This document shows positions 15,044-25,300 of a stretch of 64,000 nt of DNA, piece by piece (position 1 is the stretch's first letter; each line of letters starts with the position of its first letter). Made by a program: the position numbers and the translations under genes. The notes below the pieces were generated by a model. That model ran no database searches. It was given only the letters and a program-made list of their open reading frames with translations, and was not told where the DNA came from. The stretch lies in contig CM059622.1 in assembly GCA_030435675.1 (NCBI GenBank), positions 6,634,001 to 6,698,000 of the forward strand. Direction: 5' to 3'. This stretch comes from Steinernema hermaphroditum. Taxonomy: Eukaryota > Nematoda > Chromadorea > Rhabditida > Steinernematidae.

Positions 15044-15725
15044 TCTGGAAATGGGGAAGGTTAGTGGAGTTCGAAGGAAGAGTGAATGGTCCTACCGAGG
15101 AAGGAACTTTTATAGAAGGGAGATCACGAAGTTGAGGCTTTATCAGCACATGGGTGTGTTCTCTCTGCATATGGCGCCTTTATCGACGACGTCAAAAGAT
15201 GAGTCCGGGAGAAGGACGGACAGGAAAGTTATGCTCATAAGAGTCCAGAATGAGACGCGTGGTCCGTTTTAAGCATGTGGACTATACAGAGTATATCACG
15301 AAGAACCAAGAGATAGACAGAAGAAACAAGCTGAGAATAACTCTTAGTGGGACCCTCTCTACGCTTCTTGATATGGTCCCAGAACTTCGAATCTACGGCC
15401 CGGCTGTAGTCTTTATTTACCGACGCATCCACACCGGGCTCCAAAACTAGTAAGTGGTCCACCGAGCTTCCCTACCCTTTTTCTATCTTCATGGAACTGT
15501 TTTACTAACCACGTTTCCCACAACTTCTTCTTCTCTGTTTTGCTCTCTGCCCTCCGTCCTTGAGTGCTCGCTGCAACTTTTACGGCCTCTGATAAAAAAG
15601 CGACTTTCATGGCTGTACTTTATTCATTCTGTGCACTCTGCAAACTAATGTTTGAATGCAGTTTATGGATATCATTTTACTGTAGCATATATCGCGACAT
15701 TACAAAGAAGAGGCTGTTTAGAGCA
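15044..15725. other. Spacer with the promoter of saposin gene 3
   Basis: Holds the minus-strand TATA-like element near 15109 and TGATAA at 15145-15140 for the upstream gene. The remaining ~500 bp shows nothing I can identify. Confidence 0.5.
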
Positions 15726-16031
15726 CTAGCAGAGAGTTCCAGTCTGGCACACCTGGAAGGAGCTCTGTCCGTTCTGTAGGGCGGCGAGCAGCTTGTCGTT
15801 GTTGTCGGAAACGATCTTTTTGCACACAGAATCGACGAACCCTTTGGTGTTGGAGTCGCATTCGCCCTTCATGGAAGTGACGAGCTGGCCGGCGGTGACG
15901 CTGGAGAAGTCGTTGTTGAACTTGGCCTTGACGTCGTCGACCATCTTCTCACAGAGCTTACAGAAGGGCTGCTCGGAGGCCGCGAGAGCTACAAGGGCGA
16001 CGAGGGCGATGAGGGAGAGCTTGGAGACCAT
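15726..16031 (-). CDS. Saposin-like secreted protein 4
   Basis: Single exon, 101 residues. Signal peptide MVSKLSLIALVALVALAASE; cysteines at FCKLC, GEC, SVC and VCQTGTLC. The block DFSSVTAGQLVTSMKGECDSNT is shared exactly with gene 1 and the C-terminus with gene 3, so this copy looks like a mosaic of the two. The upstream open frame continues, but the CAG directly before this ATG and the signal peptide support the start. TATA (TTTATAAAAGC on the coding strand) lies ~70 bp upstream. Confidence 0.9.
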   Translation of the reverse strand: MVSKLSLIALVALVALAASEQPFCKLCEKMVDDVKAKFNNDFSSVTAGQLVTSMKGECDSNTKGFVDSVCKKIVSDNNDKLLAALQNGQSSFQVCQTGTLC

Positions 16032-16767
16032 TCTGAAGAGGAGAAGGTGAGTTTGCGGAGGAGGAAACGACGTCGAGTGACGGCGTAGTCGGACACGTGC
16101 TTTTATAAAGAGCTCATCGGTTATTTTAATAAAAAAGAAGGTCTTATCGCTAGATCGGCACAGACACATTAATGTCAAGATAATATCCCGGAACAGCGTC
16201 GGAAAGGAACGGCGAAACAGAAGTCGTCTGCGCATCGGAGTTGTCATTTGCCTCGACCATAGCCACGTCGCTCCTGTACTGTAGTCCTTGTGAAATGAAG
16301 AATTTACCCATTTGCAATTGAAAAGGTGACTTTGAGAAACCGTTGGAAACGTTCCTTTCAAAGTATTCAAAGCCAAGAAGGCACAAAAATAAAGCTGACC
16401 TTAGTATGCTCGATACATGTTCAGATTCCGATTCTTATATTGTCGATAGAGTGAACGTTCAGAGTGCTCAGAAACTCTTGGTAATCTTTGTTTCCGGGAC
16501 ACCTCCAACACCTTTCAGCATCACTTGAATATAGGAATGTGGGAACCGAAAGGTGTTTACTTCAGAGCTGATAGCAAAAAAGCTTATAAACTCTTTCAGT
16601 GCTGACTTTCGATGCAATCGAATGCTTTCCTTCATTTGGGTGATTGTTTTCCGTCTCCTTATCAGAATGATTTTATTGCTCTTTCGATGTATGACTCCAC
16701 AAACCACAATCTGCCCGTCAAATGAGTCAGCGTCACTGGTAAGACGCGCGCAACTATAATAAGACGT
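16032..16767. other. Spacer between saposin gene 4 and tRNA-Pro
   Basis: Contains the saposin 4 promoter (TATA near 16101, CGATAA near 16144). I see no gene in 16200-16760. Confidence 0.5.
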
Positions 16768-16839
16768 GGCTGAGTGGTCTAGTGGTATGATTCTCGCTTA
16801 GGGTGCGAGAGGTCCCGGGATCAATCCCCGACTCAGCCC
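16768..16839 (+). tRNA. tRNA-Pro (anticodon AGG)
   Basis: The 72-nt cloverleaf has acceptor stem GGCTGAG/CTCAGCC, D-arm TGGTCTAGTGGTATGA, anticodon stem CTCGC/GCGAG around loop TTAGGGT (anticodon AGG), and a T-arm with CCGGG-ATCAATC-CCCGA. One T-stem pair is C:A, where the second copy at 18439 has C:G. There is no intron. A and B boxes (TGGTCTAGTGG, GGGATCAATCC) are recognisable. Confidence 0.93.
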
Positions 16840-16874
16840 TAGTTTTTCTTTATTTTATTGATCGTGAACACATC

Positions 16875-17192
16875 TTAATTGCAAAACCTGGAATTCCAGC
16901 AGACCTCCTGAGAGCTGAGTCCCTCTTCGATCTGCTTGTACCACAACCTGCAATTTTCACGGACAATCGAAAGGCAGATGTGTCCGTAGGCGCCGTTGGC
17001 GTTCTTATCGCACTCGGCCCTCAGAGTCGCCTCGAATTCATCCACCGAACGGTCACTGAGAGTGTCGCCGAAGAGCTCTTCCACTTCGTCGATCATTTTT
17101 GAACACAAGTGGCAGAAGCCCGGCCAATGGGGCTTTCCATCGCCGAGGACCGAGGCGACCAAAACAGCGATCACAACGACTTTGGGGAGCAT
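16875..17192 (-). CDS. Saposin-like secreted protein 5 (most diverged)
   Basis: Single exon, 105 residues. Signal peptide MLPKVVVIAVLVASVLGDG, then a saposin-B domain with FCHLC, AECDKN, HIC, a seventh cysteine in ENCRLW, and VCWNSRFC. The extra cysteine and the Trp-rich ends (HWPGFC, VCWNSRFC) set it apart from the other four. The ATG again directly follows CAG plus one base. Its stop codon is 35 bp from the tRNA gene on the other strand. Confidence 0.88.
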   Translation of the reverse strand: MLPKVVVIAVLVASVLGDGKPHWPGFCHLCSKMIDEVEELFGDTLSDRSVDEFEATLRAECDKNANGAYGHICLSIVRENCRLWYKQIEEGLSSQEVCWNSRFCN

Positions 17193-18438
17193 TCTGAAAC
17201 ACTGGGCAAAGTGATACTGTAGCGACGCGTCTCTGTCGCGGGTGGTGCGAGAAGCTTATGAGCTATAAAACCTTAACGGACATCTCTTTCGAAATTATGT
17301 TGCTCAGATACGGACTTTATGACAGTTGCTGATAGTCGAGATGATCGAGGCGAAGCGCTGGACACGTGCTTCCTTGGCTCTCATCTGGTGGCAGTTGCAA
17401 GGAGGGGCACGGTGATAGGTAACACGGAGATAACTGCGAGTGATACCGTGGAACGGATGCTTTCATTGCACACGTGAGCTTTTTGGCAAAATGTTGCAAA
17501 GAAATTGACGCTACAAAGGATGAAAACGCATTCCAACGTCATCTCAAAACAAGTCTAAAAGTTCAAAGTTTGTTCCGAAGTGTGTCAAACTCAACAAAAA
17601 CGCGCACAACCTCGTCATTGGAACCAGTACTGATGCGGCGAAAGAGAAAGGGAGGGATGGCTAAAGGCCATTTAGCCCGAACCACATGCCGTGTATAGCC
17701 CAAGGCAGGTTCGTCCCCACGGCCAAACTACCAGTCCTTTCTGAGTTGTTGTTTATGTTTACTTCTGATCAATTTTTCTCTCGAAATGTACAAAAGTGAT
17801 ACGTGCACAGTGGGAACGAACACCGTTAGGTTCCTTGTTTTTGGCGATGTGTCGTCAGGTTCTGTGAACGAGAGTGAAGACATCACAAATCTTTGCACAT
17901 CCAGTTTCTGTCTGTTCATCCAGTTTTAACAAACGTCGCCATTTTGTGATCTCGTAGATGCACTTCCTTCCAGCGCAGGAAACCTGGAAAAGGCGCTTTT
18001 GGTGATTTGTGAGTAGGATTGTTGTCAAACAACGGAGTCGAACGTTCTGTGTCGGCGCGGCCTTTGTGTTCGGATACTTGTTTGGTAGCATCTCGAACGA
18101 GCGTTCTGTAGCCTTTGAAAACAGTTGGGCCAGGGGGAATATCACTATGTCGCCTCTAATCTTTATCGGTAAGTGATTTATCTTGACTCGTGAACACTTT
18201 CTAAGGGGGCTTCCCTCGGTTCGGAACCACCTTGATCAGAACGCTGCTGGACGTCCATTCTGCTGTCCGCTGCGATATATCCGACAAGGAGTCTGTCCAG
18301 CAAACTCGCGGAAAGTAGCACAAAAAGACTGTCGCGTGGAATAGTCCTTTCACTGTGTAAAAGGCCTCTTCTCCTAAGGTTGTGGCTGTGCAGCTTTACG
18401 ATATCTGGAGATTCTATGCATTTGTGCACAAAAACTGT
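17193..18438. other. Spacer between saposin gene 5 and the second tRNA-Pro
   Basis: A minus-strand frame at 18145-17855 with an apparent splice acceptor near 17983 and a 48-codon plus-strand ATG frame at 17786-17929 overlap. Neither has a recognisable domain or a supported gene structure. I therefore call nothing here. Confidence 0.4.
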
Positions 18439-18510
18439 GGGCTGAGCCGGGGATTGATCCCGGGACCTCTCGCACCCTAAGCGAAAATCATACCACTAGA
18501 CCACTCAGCC
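18439..18510 (-). tRNA. tRNA-Pro (anticodon AGG), second copy
   Basis: Reverse-complement copy of the tRNA at 16768 with two differences. The anticodon stem starts TTCGC rather than CTCGC, giving one U:G pair, and the T-stem is fully paired (CCGGG/CCCGG). Acceptor stem and anticodon AGG are the same. The two genes point in opposite directions 1.6 kb apart. Confidence 0.92.
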
Positions 18511-19494
18511 GTTGAGCTGATCCTTTGCGCAGTTCTTACCTAATGCTGCAACGTGCGACCCAATTAATTAAAGCACTCGTAAGATCTCGATATCCCGAGG
18601 CTGTTCGGAGCGTGGCTGTTATTTTGTTCAAAGTCAATCAACTTCGGAAATGTTTTCATTTCAGTGTCATCTTTTTTTTCCCTATACAAGAGAAAATCCC
18701 TCGTCCCTCTTCAATTATGGCCGACATTTTAAAGCCAAACCCAGAGAAGCGCCAGTTCGAATTCTCATTTTGTCACAAAACGTCTCGCGATCTGTGATTT
18801 CGTTTGTACGCCATCTGTAGCATGTGGCGCGATCGTTTCATTTGTTCGTCAAACGGTTTGACCGATCGATGATGTCTGCAGATAATGAGTTCCTGAGTGC
18901 GATAGGGCGCCGTCACAGATCTGACCACAAAAGATGCCCATTTCGCCATCGGCTTGCTGAAGATACGGAACACCGAGAAAGTAGAAAGTGAAATAATGGT
19001 AACTCTCTGAATGAGGGCTTTTCCGTGAGATTTTCCGTGAAGTAAACAAGTAAACAAAGAAAGACCATTATCTTCCATAAAGGAGGGCATTCCAGCAGAG
19101 CACTCATCCATTCTAATTTTATAAATGCAGCATTCTCAATAGAAATTTTTCAAGAATTAACTTGGACGCCAGAGGGCACAGGAATCCCATAACATACCTA
19201 CCTCTACACACGCCAGCATTCCATTTTAGCGAAGGTTCAAAGGTGCAATTTACCCTTGAAGAAGTAAACGACATATCTGTCAGCACACCTGCCTCCCATC
19301 TCGAAATGACCTTTGAAATGCACAGCTCCAAATCGGCATTTGCCATCACAAGAAAGCAAAGACTCTCCATTATTGCCCGTACATTACCCCCGGAACGGTT
19401 CAAACACCTTCCGCGTTCGGCGAACTTCGCGCCTACTGCCGCTATTTAAAGCGCCATTCAGGGTCATCTCATCCTCCGGGGACTCGTCCGCACG
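18511..19494. other. Spacer with unresolved minus-strand open frames
   Basis: Minus-strand frames at 19111-18773 and 19403-19119 contain possible exons, including a cysteine-bearing stretch SCDGKCRFGAVHFKG that ends near a GTAAAT donor. No combination gives a complete gene with a start, so these may be remnants. A TATA-like CTATTTAAAG near 19441 serves the next gene. Confidence 0.35.
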
Positions 19495-19875
19495 ATGCGC
19501 TCTTCGCACTTCGCAATTTCGGCCCTTTTTCTGCTTCTTTTCGGCGTCCAATTTGCCGACTCCACGCGATTACTCCGCATGATGATGATGGCGCAGATGA
19601 TGCAGAACATGGGCTATGGCCATCCCGGCTATGGATACGGTGGATACAGTCCCTACTACCAGGGATACGGTGGCTATGGAGGATACGGAGGATACGGGAA
19701 CTACGGATATCATTCATACCCTTATTATAGTGGATACAACAACTACTATCACTATCCGAATTACTACGGTGGATATCACAATTACGGTGGTTACGATCAT
19801 GGATATGGATATGGACATGGATATGGCGGAGAGACGGAGATTCATCAAACTGTTGAAGAATATCGAAGAAGATGA
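19495..19875 (+). CDS. Gly/Tyr-rich secreted peptide (caenacin/YARP-like)
   Basis: Single exon, 126 residues. Signal peptide MRSSHFAISALFLLLFGVQF ends at ADS. A Met-rich segment (RLLRMMMMAQMMQNM) follows, then ~75 residues of GYGGY, YYGGY and GHGYG repeats, and a charged tail ETEIHQTVEEYRRR. Short secreted Gly/Tyr-rich proteins in nematodes include epidermal antimicrobial peptides of the cnc and nlp-29 groups and some cuticle or eggshell proteins. Composition does not decide between these. TATA-like sequence lies 50 bp upstream and AATAAA near 19940. The charged, non-repetitive tail is unusual for the antimicrobial group. Confidence 0.85.
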   Translation: MRSSHFAISALFLLLFGVQFADSTRLLRMMMMAQMMQNMGYGHPGYGYGGYSPYYQGYGGYGGYGGYGNYGYHSYPYYSGYNNYYHYPNYYGGYHNYGGYDHGYGYGHGYGGETEIHQTVEEYRRR

Positions 19876-19970
19876 TCCGATGATCTACAGAAGGGTTTGA
19901 GATCTGAGATCTTCTGCCTTTCTGATCTGTTATCTTTACAATAAAACAGTGTAGTTTACTGTGTACTGTG

Positions 19971-19999
19971 TATTATAAAGTACTGTGCACTTTATAATA
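19971..19999. repeat. Perfect 11-bp stem inverted repeat after the Gly/Tyr gene
   Basis: TATTATAAAGT (19971-19981) and ACTTTATAATA (19989-19999) are perfect inverted arms around a 7-nt loop. It sits about 100 bp after the stop, beyond the first AATAAA, and itself carries a second AATAAA overlapping the right arm. It could mark a 3'-end structure. Confidence 0.6.
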
Positions 20000-22393
20000 A
20001 AACTCTAGATGTTCTGTCGAATACAACCTGAGAAAAAAAAACAAAAAAAAAAGGAAATCCTAAAAGACCAACGACAGAATACCATAAACTCCTCAAGCGA
20101 TTCGCTCAAAAGGACCAAAAGGAGTTTGGACTTTCAGTCTTCCGCTCCACTTCCTCCTCTTCTTCTTTGTTCTTTTCTGCTTAGAATCAGTCATTCCCCG
20201 AAACGTCCACTCTAGGTCCTGCGGAGATTAAAATGATTTATGCCCAAATGAAGACCATTATCGCGGGGTCGATCGATCTCCGAAGGCTTAGCGGAGGTTC
20301 CGGCCTAAGAGCTTCTAAGGGTCCTTCTGCGCCGCGCGGCCACTACTCATAAGCTTCTTCCTTCTTCTTCTTCTCCGACGGAACGGCGGAAGATGGCCCA
20401 TTTATCGATTCCGTTTTGACCCTTTGGCGGGGCCGCTGCGTGTGGCCAAGGGGCGTGAATTGGATTCGCAATCAGAGCCGCTGGGGAACTCGATTAGAAA
20501 CCAAGAATCCGAGCCGTTCCGGCGTCGCCGCTGTGTGTGGCGGCGATAGCCCTCGGGGCCCAGGGCCAGTCGGGCCCATTCATCGGCGCCGCTCACCTAA
20601 GAAGCGCCGTCGACAGCTGATGCTTTGCGGACTTTCCCTTCTCCGCTTCTTTCCGCGAAGAGGCGACGTCGGCGCAAATTCGGATGACCAGTTGTTATGC
20701 GCCTCGTTCCGCCGACTCCTTCGATTGTTTTCTTTGCGTCCCCCCATGGATTGTGGTTTCGCACAAAAAGGTCCACTCGGTGTGAAACGATCGGGTTTCC
20801 ACCCTTGTCCCCTCTTCGAAACATTTTACAACGGTTGATGGGACTTTCCGGGAAGAGAGCCTTCGATCGCGGCTGTTTTATTATGCTTTACGAGCTGCTT
20901 CTTCTGATATTTGTGTTTTCAGGAAGTTACTCTGAAACATAATACTGTGTTACTACTGCTCTATTTTTCTCGCGGTGTTAGGTGTCGCACCAGGAAAGCT
21001 GTCTTTGTGGTGAACCTGGTTTGAATAGAATAGAATATCTAGATTGTAGATTAAAAACAAAAGTTTAATGTCTTTTGAGATATGCAATAAGTACTTCAAG
21101 TGACGATCTTTGAGTCCTTTCAATCGGAAAGGTTTCTCATTTGATAGTGATTTGTGAGTGCCATCAAGCTCTCTCTTCTCATTCTGCTTTTACCTATTCG
21201 ATCGAACATCGGAATTTTCGAAGCTGATGGATGAGGGTCTTCGATGAATCGTTTTTCATCGATATCGGTTATTCCTCTATTCATCCATTCCCTGCAGACA
21301 GCGAAGATGACGTCGTGGAATTTCCATTTTTGACGAATTCGTCCAAATTCAATAAAACGTGAGGTTTGGAAATAGATTTTCTAGAAACATCTCGGTCCAC
21401 ACATAGCCCCGAAATCGAATTATTCCATGACTTTTCGTGCGTTCTACTTTCGTGTTTCCTGAAGGAAATTCGAATTAACGGATTCCTGAAGGGCGACAAA
21501 AAGCGGCGGAATCACGGAATAATGGATGCGTCCAAAATGTGGAAATTGATTTAATAATTTCGCCGAAAATATGTCCTTGCAGCTTCTGCGGCATAAACGA
21601 AATTATCGCCGCGGATTTCTGCAGAGATGTCTTTGTGTTCTCTCTGGAGTAGGAACTCTGTTTCGTGTGGAGAAGGCTACTTGTGAAGCAGGTCCATCTT
21701 TGGGAGATCAAGAACGTTCATAGAAGCAGTTAAAGGGGTTCATGCATTTTGCCTCTTTCGGAGAAGAGTCCAGGAGTGAGATACATTTCTGTGAACATTA
21801 ATTGGGTGGTGAACAATGACTGAGGCTAATGGTGAACATGCATTTTAGATGAGACGATATAGGCTATTTTTTCGCGACTGAAAGTGAACACAAAAAGTAC
21901 CTCGTGGACTGAGATGTCGACTCGGTTGTGGCATCTCTGTGCTCCAAAAAAGTTCTTCCGTCCTTGTCCTGTAGTTCTCATTGTTCTTCTTTTTTTTCCG
22001 CCCTCCTCTATACTAATGAAAAAAGACAAGTTTGGATCGCTCTACGTCCCATTCAAATTAGTGGTTCAATTACCCCTCTGCCTCTAACAACCCTTTAGAG
22101 AAATGATACAAACAGCTTTCCAACTTTCCATCTAAAGATCGTCGTGGTCATTCCTCATCACCAGCATCTTTGCTTATTTATTCGTTTTCGCTATGATTCA
22201 CCATCTTTCTGAGCCTCTGGCCACTCCAAACTTCGACCTCTGGCGCGCTTCTTCTCGTCTCCTTCCGCGTCCCTCCCCTCGTCCGTCGCTTATTAAATTC
22301 GCCCTTCCTCTTCCAGATCTGCGGCATCTCGATGTGAATTGCGCCGTCGGCTCCGCCATCGATCTACCGAGGTGATGCGCTCCGGCCACCGTA
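20000..22393. other. Upstream region of lev-10/eat-18
   Basis: No gene was found in ~2.4 kb. It includes a short poly-A run near 20030, a TTC-rich tract near 20350, and overlapping open frames at 20400-20840 that lack domains. As the stretch immediately upstream of lev-10 exon 1 it is the expected place for that promoter and any noncoding 5' exons. Confidence 0.45.
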
Positions 22394-25300
22394 ATGCTCC
22401 TTCCCCGCTCCGCTCCGGCTCCCGGCCGCCTCCTGCTCCTACTCCTCCTTCTGCGCCTTCCGGCCCTCGGGCGGCCGGCGGCGGTGCTCGACGCGCCCTC
22501 CGACGACGAGATGATCTTCCGTAAGTCTTAAATCATCGATCCGAGTGCGTTGCCCGCAAGTGTCCATCAATCACCGACTGGAGGTCGGGATTAGGCAACG
22601 CCGCCGGCGGGCATCTGGCCGCATAAATTACGGTCGGGAAAATGAGGATTTGACGCGGGTAATTGGCGGGAAATTGAGTTACGATGGGAAATGAGAAATC
22701 GACTCTCGCGTAAACTGATCCGAAGAGAGATGGGGACACTTGGGAGAGTGATTTGTTGTGGAGGAAGTTGGCAAATGTTTGCGAATCTCGCCCGAAGGTG
22801 AATGCAAGGAGCCAGATCCTGCAGCGACGAGAGCTCTGGACAGCGCTCTCATCTCTGAGTCTTTCGTATTGTTCAGGCATTGTCTATCTTTCTTCTTTTA
22901 AGTCGCATATAATGAATGCATCGATCTGTGTCAATCTAAATGCTATGTACGAAAACTTACTGTTTTTTAAATGCTTTAATTTTTGTAACTTTTCCGGCGT
23001 GGAAAGCACTTACAAGGGAACATCCCCAAGTGATAGTTGCAGATTGAAATGTGGTGTAGCGGATAGAGGAGATCTTAGGAAGACGAGCGTACACAAAACG
23101 CGCTGCCCATATGTAGACTGGCTACCGTAAGCAGGCCCCCGAAATATGAAAAATAACGGCAGTCGCGACTGGTACGTTGAAATTTCCTGTGAAGCTGTTT
23201 TTCATTCTTCGCGTTTATATCTGTTTTGCTAATCATCTCAGGACGTGAAATGGAATGAACCAAAAAATGTTGCCTGGGATGAGTGTCGAACCCGGATCCC
23301 CCAGAACGGCAACCAAGACACAATCCAGCTCGACCATACAAGCAGCTGGTGATGCGCCAACACCGCTGGCTATATTCATTTCTACGCAACTTTAGAACGG
23401 TATTCACGCGGACAAGTGCGTGTATTGGTCGGAACAGAATAGGTTCTGCCGCTATGATATCTATAAGGATAAACAGAGAAGGGAGGACGCGAAAGAATGA
23501 AAAACAGCTTCACCACAAAGATGAAATTTAGGTTAGCAGTGCCGATTCCTGCAAAGGATTCCAAACTAAAGCGTTGATAAACACCAGGATATGTGGAAAT
23601 ATATAGATTTGGTGAAAAGAAAAAAGGGTAGAAAAAAGCAAGTGGGGGTCGAACCCGACACCGTTGACTGGTGGCTCAAAGCACTACCCCTTGACAACGC
23701 AGATACATCACAAAAGAGAAATTTCATCGTACTAGTCGCGACTGCCGTTATTTTTCATATTTCGGGGCCTGTTTATGGTATCCAGTCTGCATATGGGCAG
23801 CGCGTTTGGTGTGCACTCGTCTTCCTAAGATCTCCTCTATCCGTTACACCACATTTCATTTCAATCTGCAACTATCACTTGGGGATGTTCCCTTGTTAAT
23901 TCTGGGTCTCATCGATCGTTCCGAACAGCTAGAATACAGTGATTTTTGAGGGTATGTATTGGGTTGGAGCATAAGTTCGTGCGCTTTTTTTGTCGATTGA
24001 AAAAAGAACTTTTATGCAACAATAATAACAATCTATGTATTCACCGTTGCTGTCTACGAAATGCTCCCACCGGGAATGGGCGACTTTTACAATTTGCGGG
24101 TGGGTACTCGCATGCATGAGAATGACTTGTACTTTATGATTCGAGCTTTTCTGTTGGATTGCTTGGTTCAAACGATGAAGCTGGGCGATGTGCAAGTTTT
24201 GGTCGACCGTCTTGTTCCGCTGCAGCATTTTCCAGTGTAGCAACCTTTCACAATCCCGTCATGCAGAACACTTTTTAACACTCGCGGTAGCACTTTTTAT
24301 TTTCTGGAGCGACCCATTGTTTTCTTTCGCTTTTAATGGCATACAGGCACCACTTCTCATCGCCTCTGACAATCCTGTACAAAAAGCGATACATGCCCCG
24401 AGCAGCTTCCGTCGCATTTTGACCTCGACGGAAGGAGAAAAAAATCACGTGCCGCAAATGGTGCTTTTTACCCCCTGGAACCTGCATCTGAATATCTTGA
24501 AATTCAAACACAACGTGACTATAAAATAAAAAGTATTACCACGCTCTTGTAGAGCAGAGATAGCTCTTTCAAATGATATGTTACAATCCGCGGCACAATA
24601 AAAAAATAAAATAAAAAATGGCAGATTTAAAAAAAGCGCACGAACTTATGCTCCAACCCAATATTACTCACTCATCATCATAAATTTAAAGGAATTTTAT
24701 GCTTTTAAAGTTTCTGATTCATAGTAAGATTATAAAGCCGACATAGCCTTTTGACAGCTTTTATTAGTGTATCTTTTTTTCATTTTCCAAGCATTTTTCC
24801 TGAGTAAGCGCTGTGTATTTTATACTTCAACATGATTCTACAACAGGTCTAATAGGTCCACTTGGTTCAGAGACGATGTGGCCTTTTGATCCATTTCGTT
24901 AGTCACAGATCAAGGTGACAGCAACTGTTTACCTTGTCTTTTCATAAACTTTCAATCTTTCATAGTTCGTGATTTAAAATAGAGGGTAGTAGGTTGAACA
25001 TGCGTTGATCATGCCGCTGAGGGTGTCGCTCTGTGGGCATTGCTGAGCCATTGGATGTTATCCTACTCAAGAAGCTCATCTTTGTTGCATTCTATTCCGT
25101 TTGTTTCTCATAATGCACCGGTTGTGTATCTATTATTTACTTTCTGGTACCCTTACTGCAGCAGGCAACTCCCCATTCACTCAGTTCGTTCTCTTGAATT
25201 CTGCAGTAGCGTTAACTTACCTCTGTTTGATCAGAAACAGGATTTGTAAGCTTAGCCCGTGTCGGCCGATCGATCGTCGCCGAGACTTTCCGCCGTGTTT

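Noticed and set aside
12457..17214. Plus-strand frames over the saposin genes
   Set aside because: They are antisense shadows of highly biased coding sequence and repeat in each paralogue for that reason.
17786..17929. 48-codon plus-strand ATG frame
   Set aside because: Short, no signal peptide, no homology and an overlapping minus-strand frame of equal quality.
18773..19403. Possible small multi-exon gene on the minus strand
   Set aside because: Exon-like pieces with cysteines and splice-like sites exist, but no start and no consistent phase. I noted the stretch as unresolved only.
23277..23700. tRNA-like T-arm sequences as functional tRNAs
   Set aside because: They lie inside the foldback element and lack the other arms; treated as element-internal relics.
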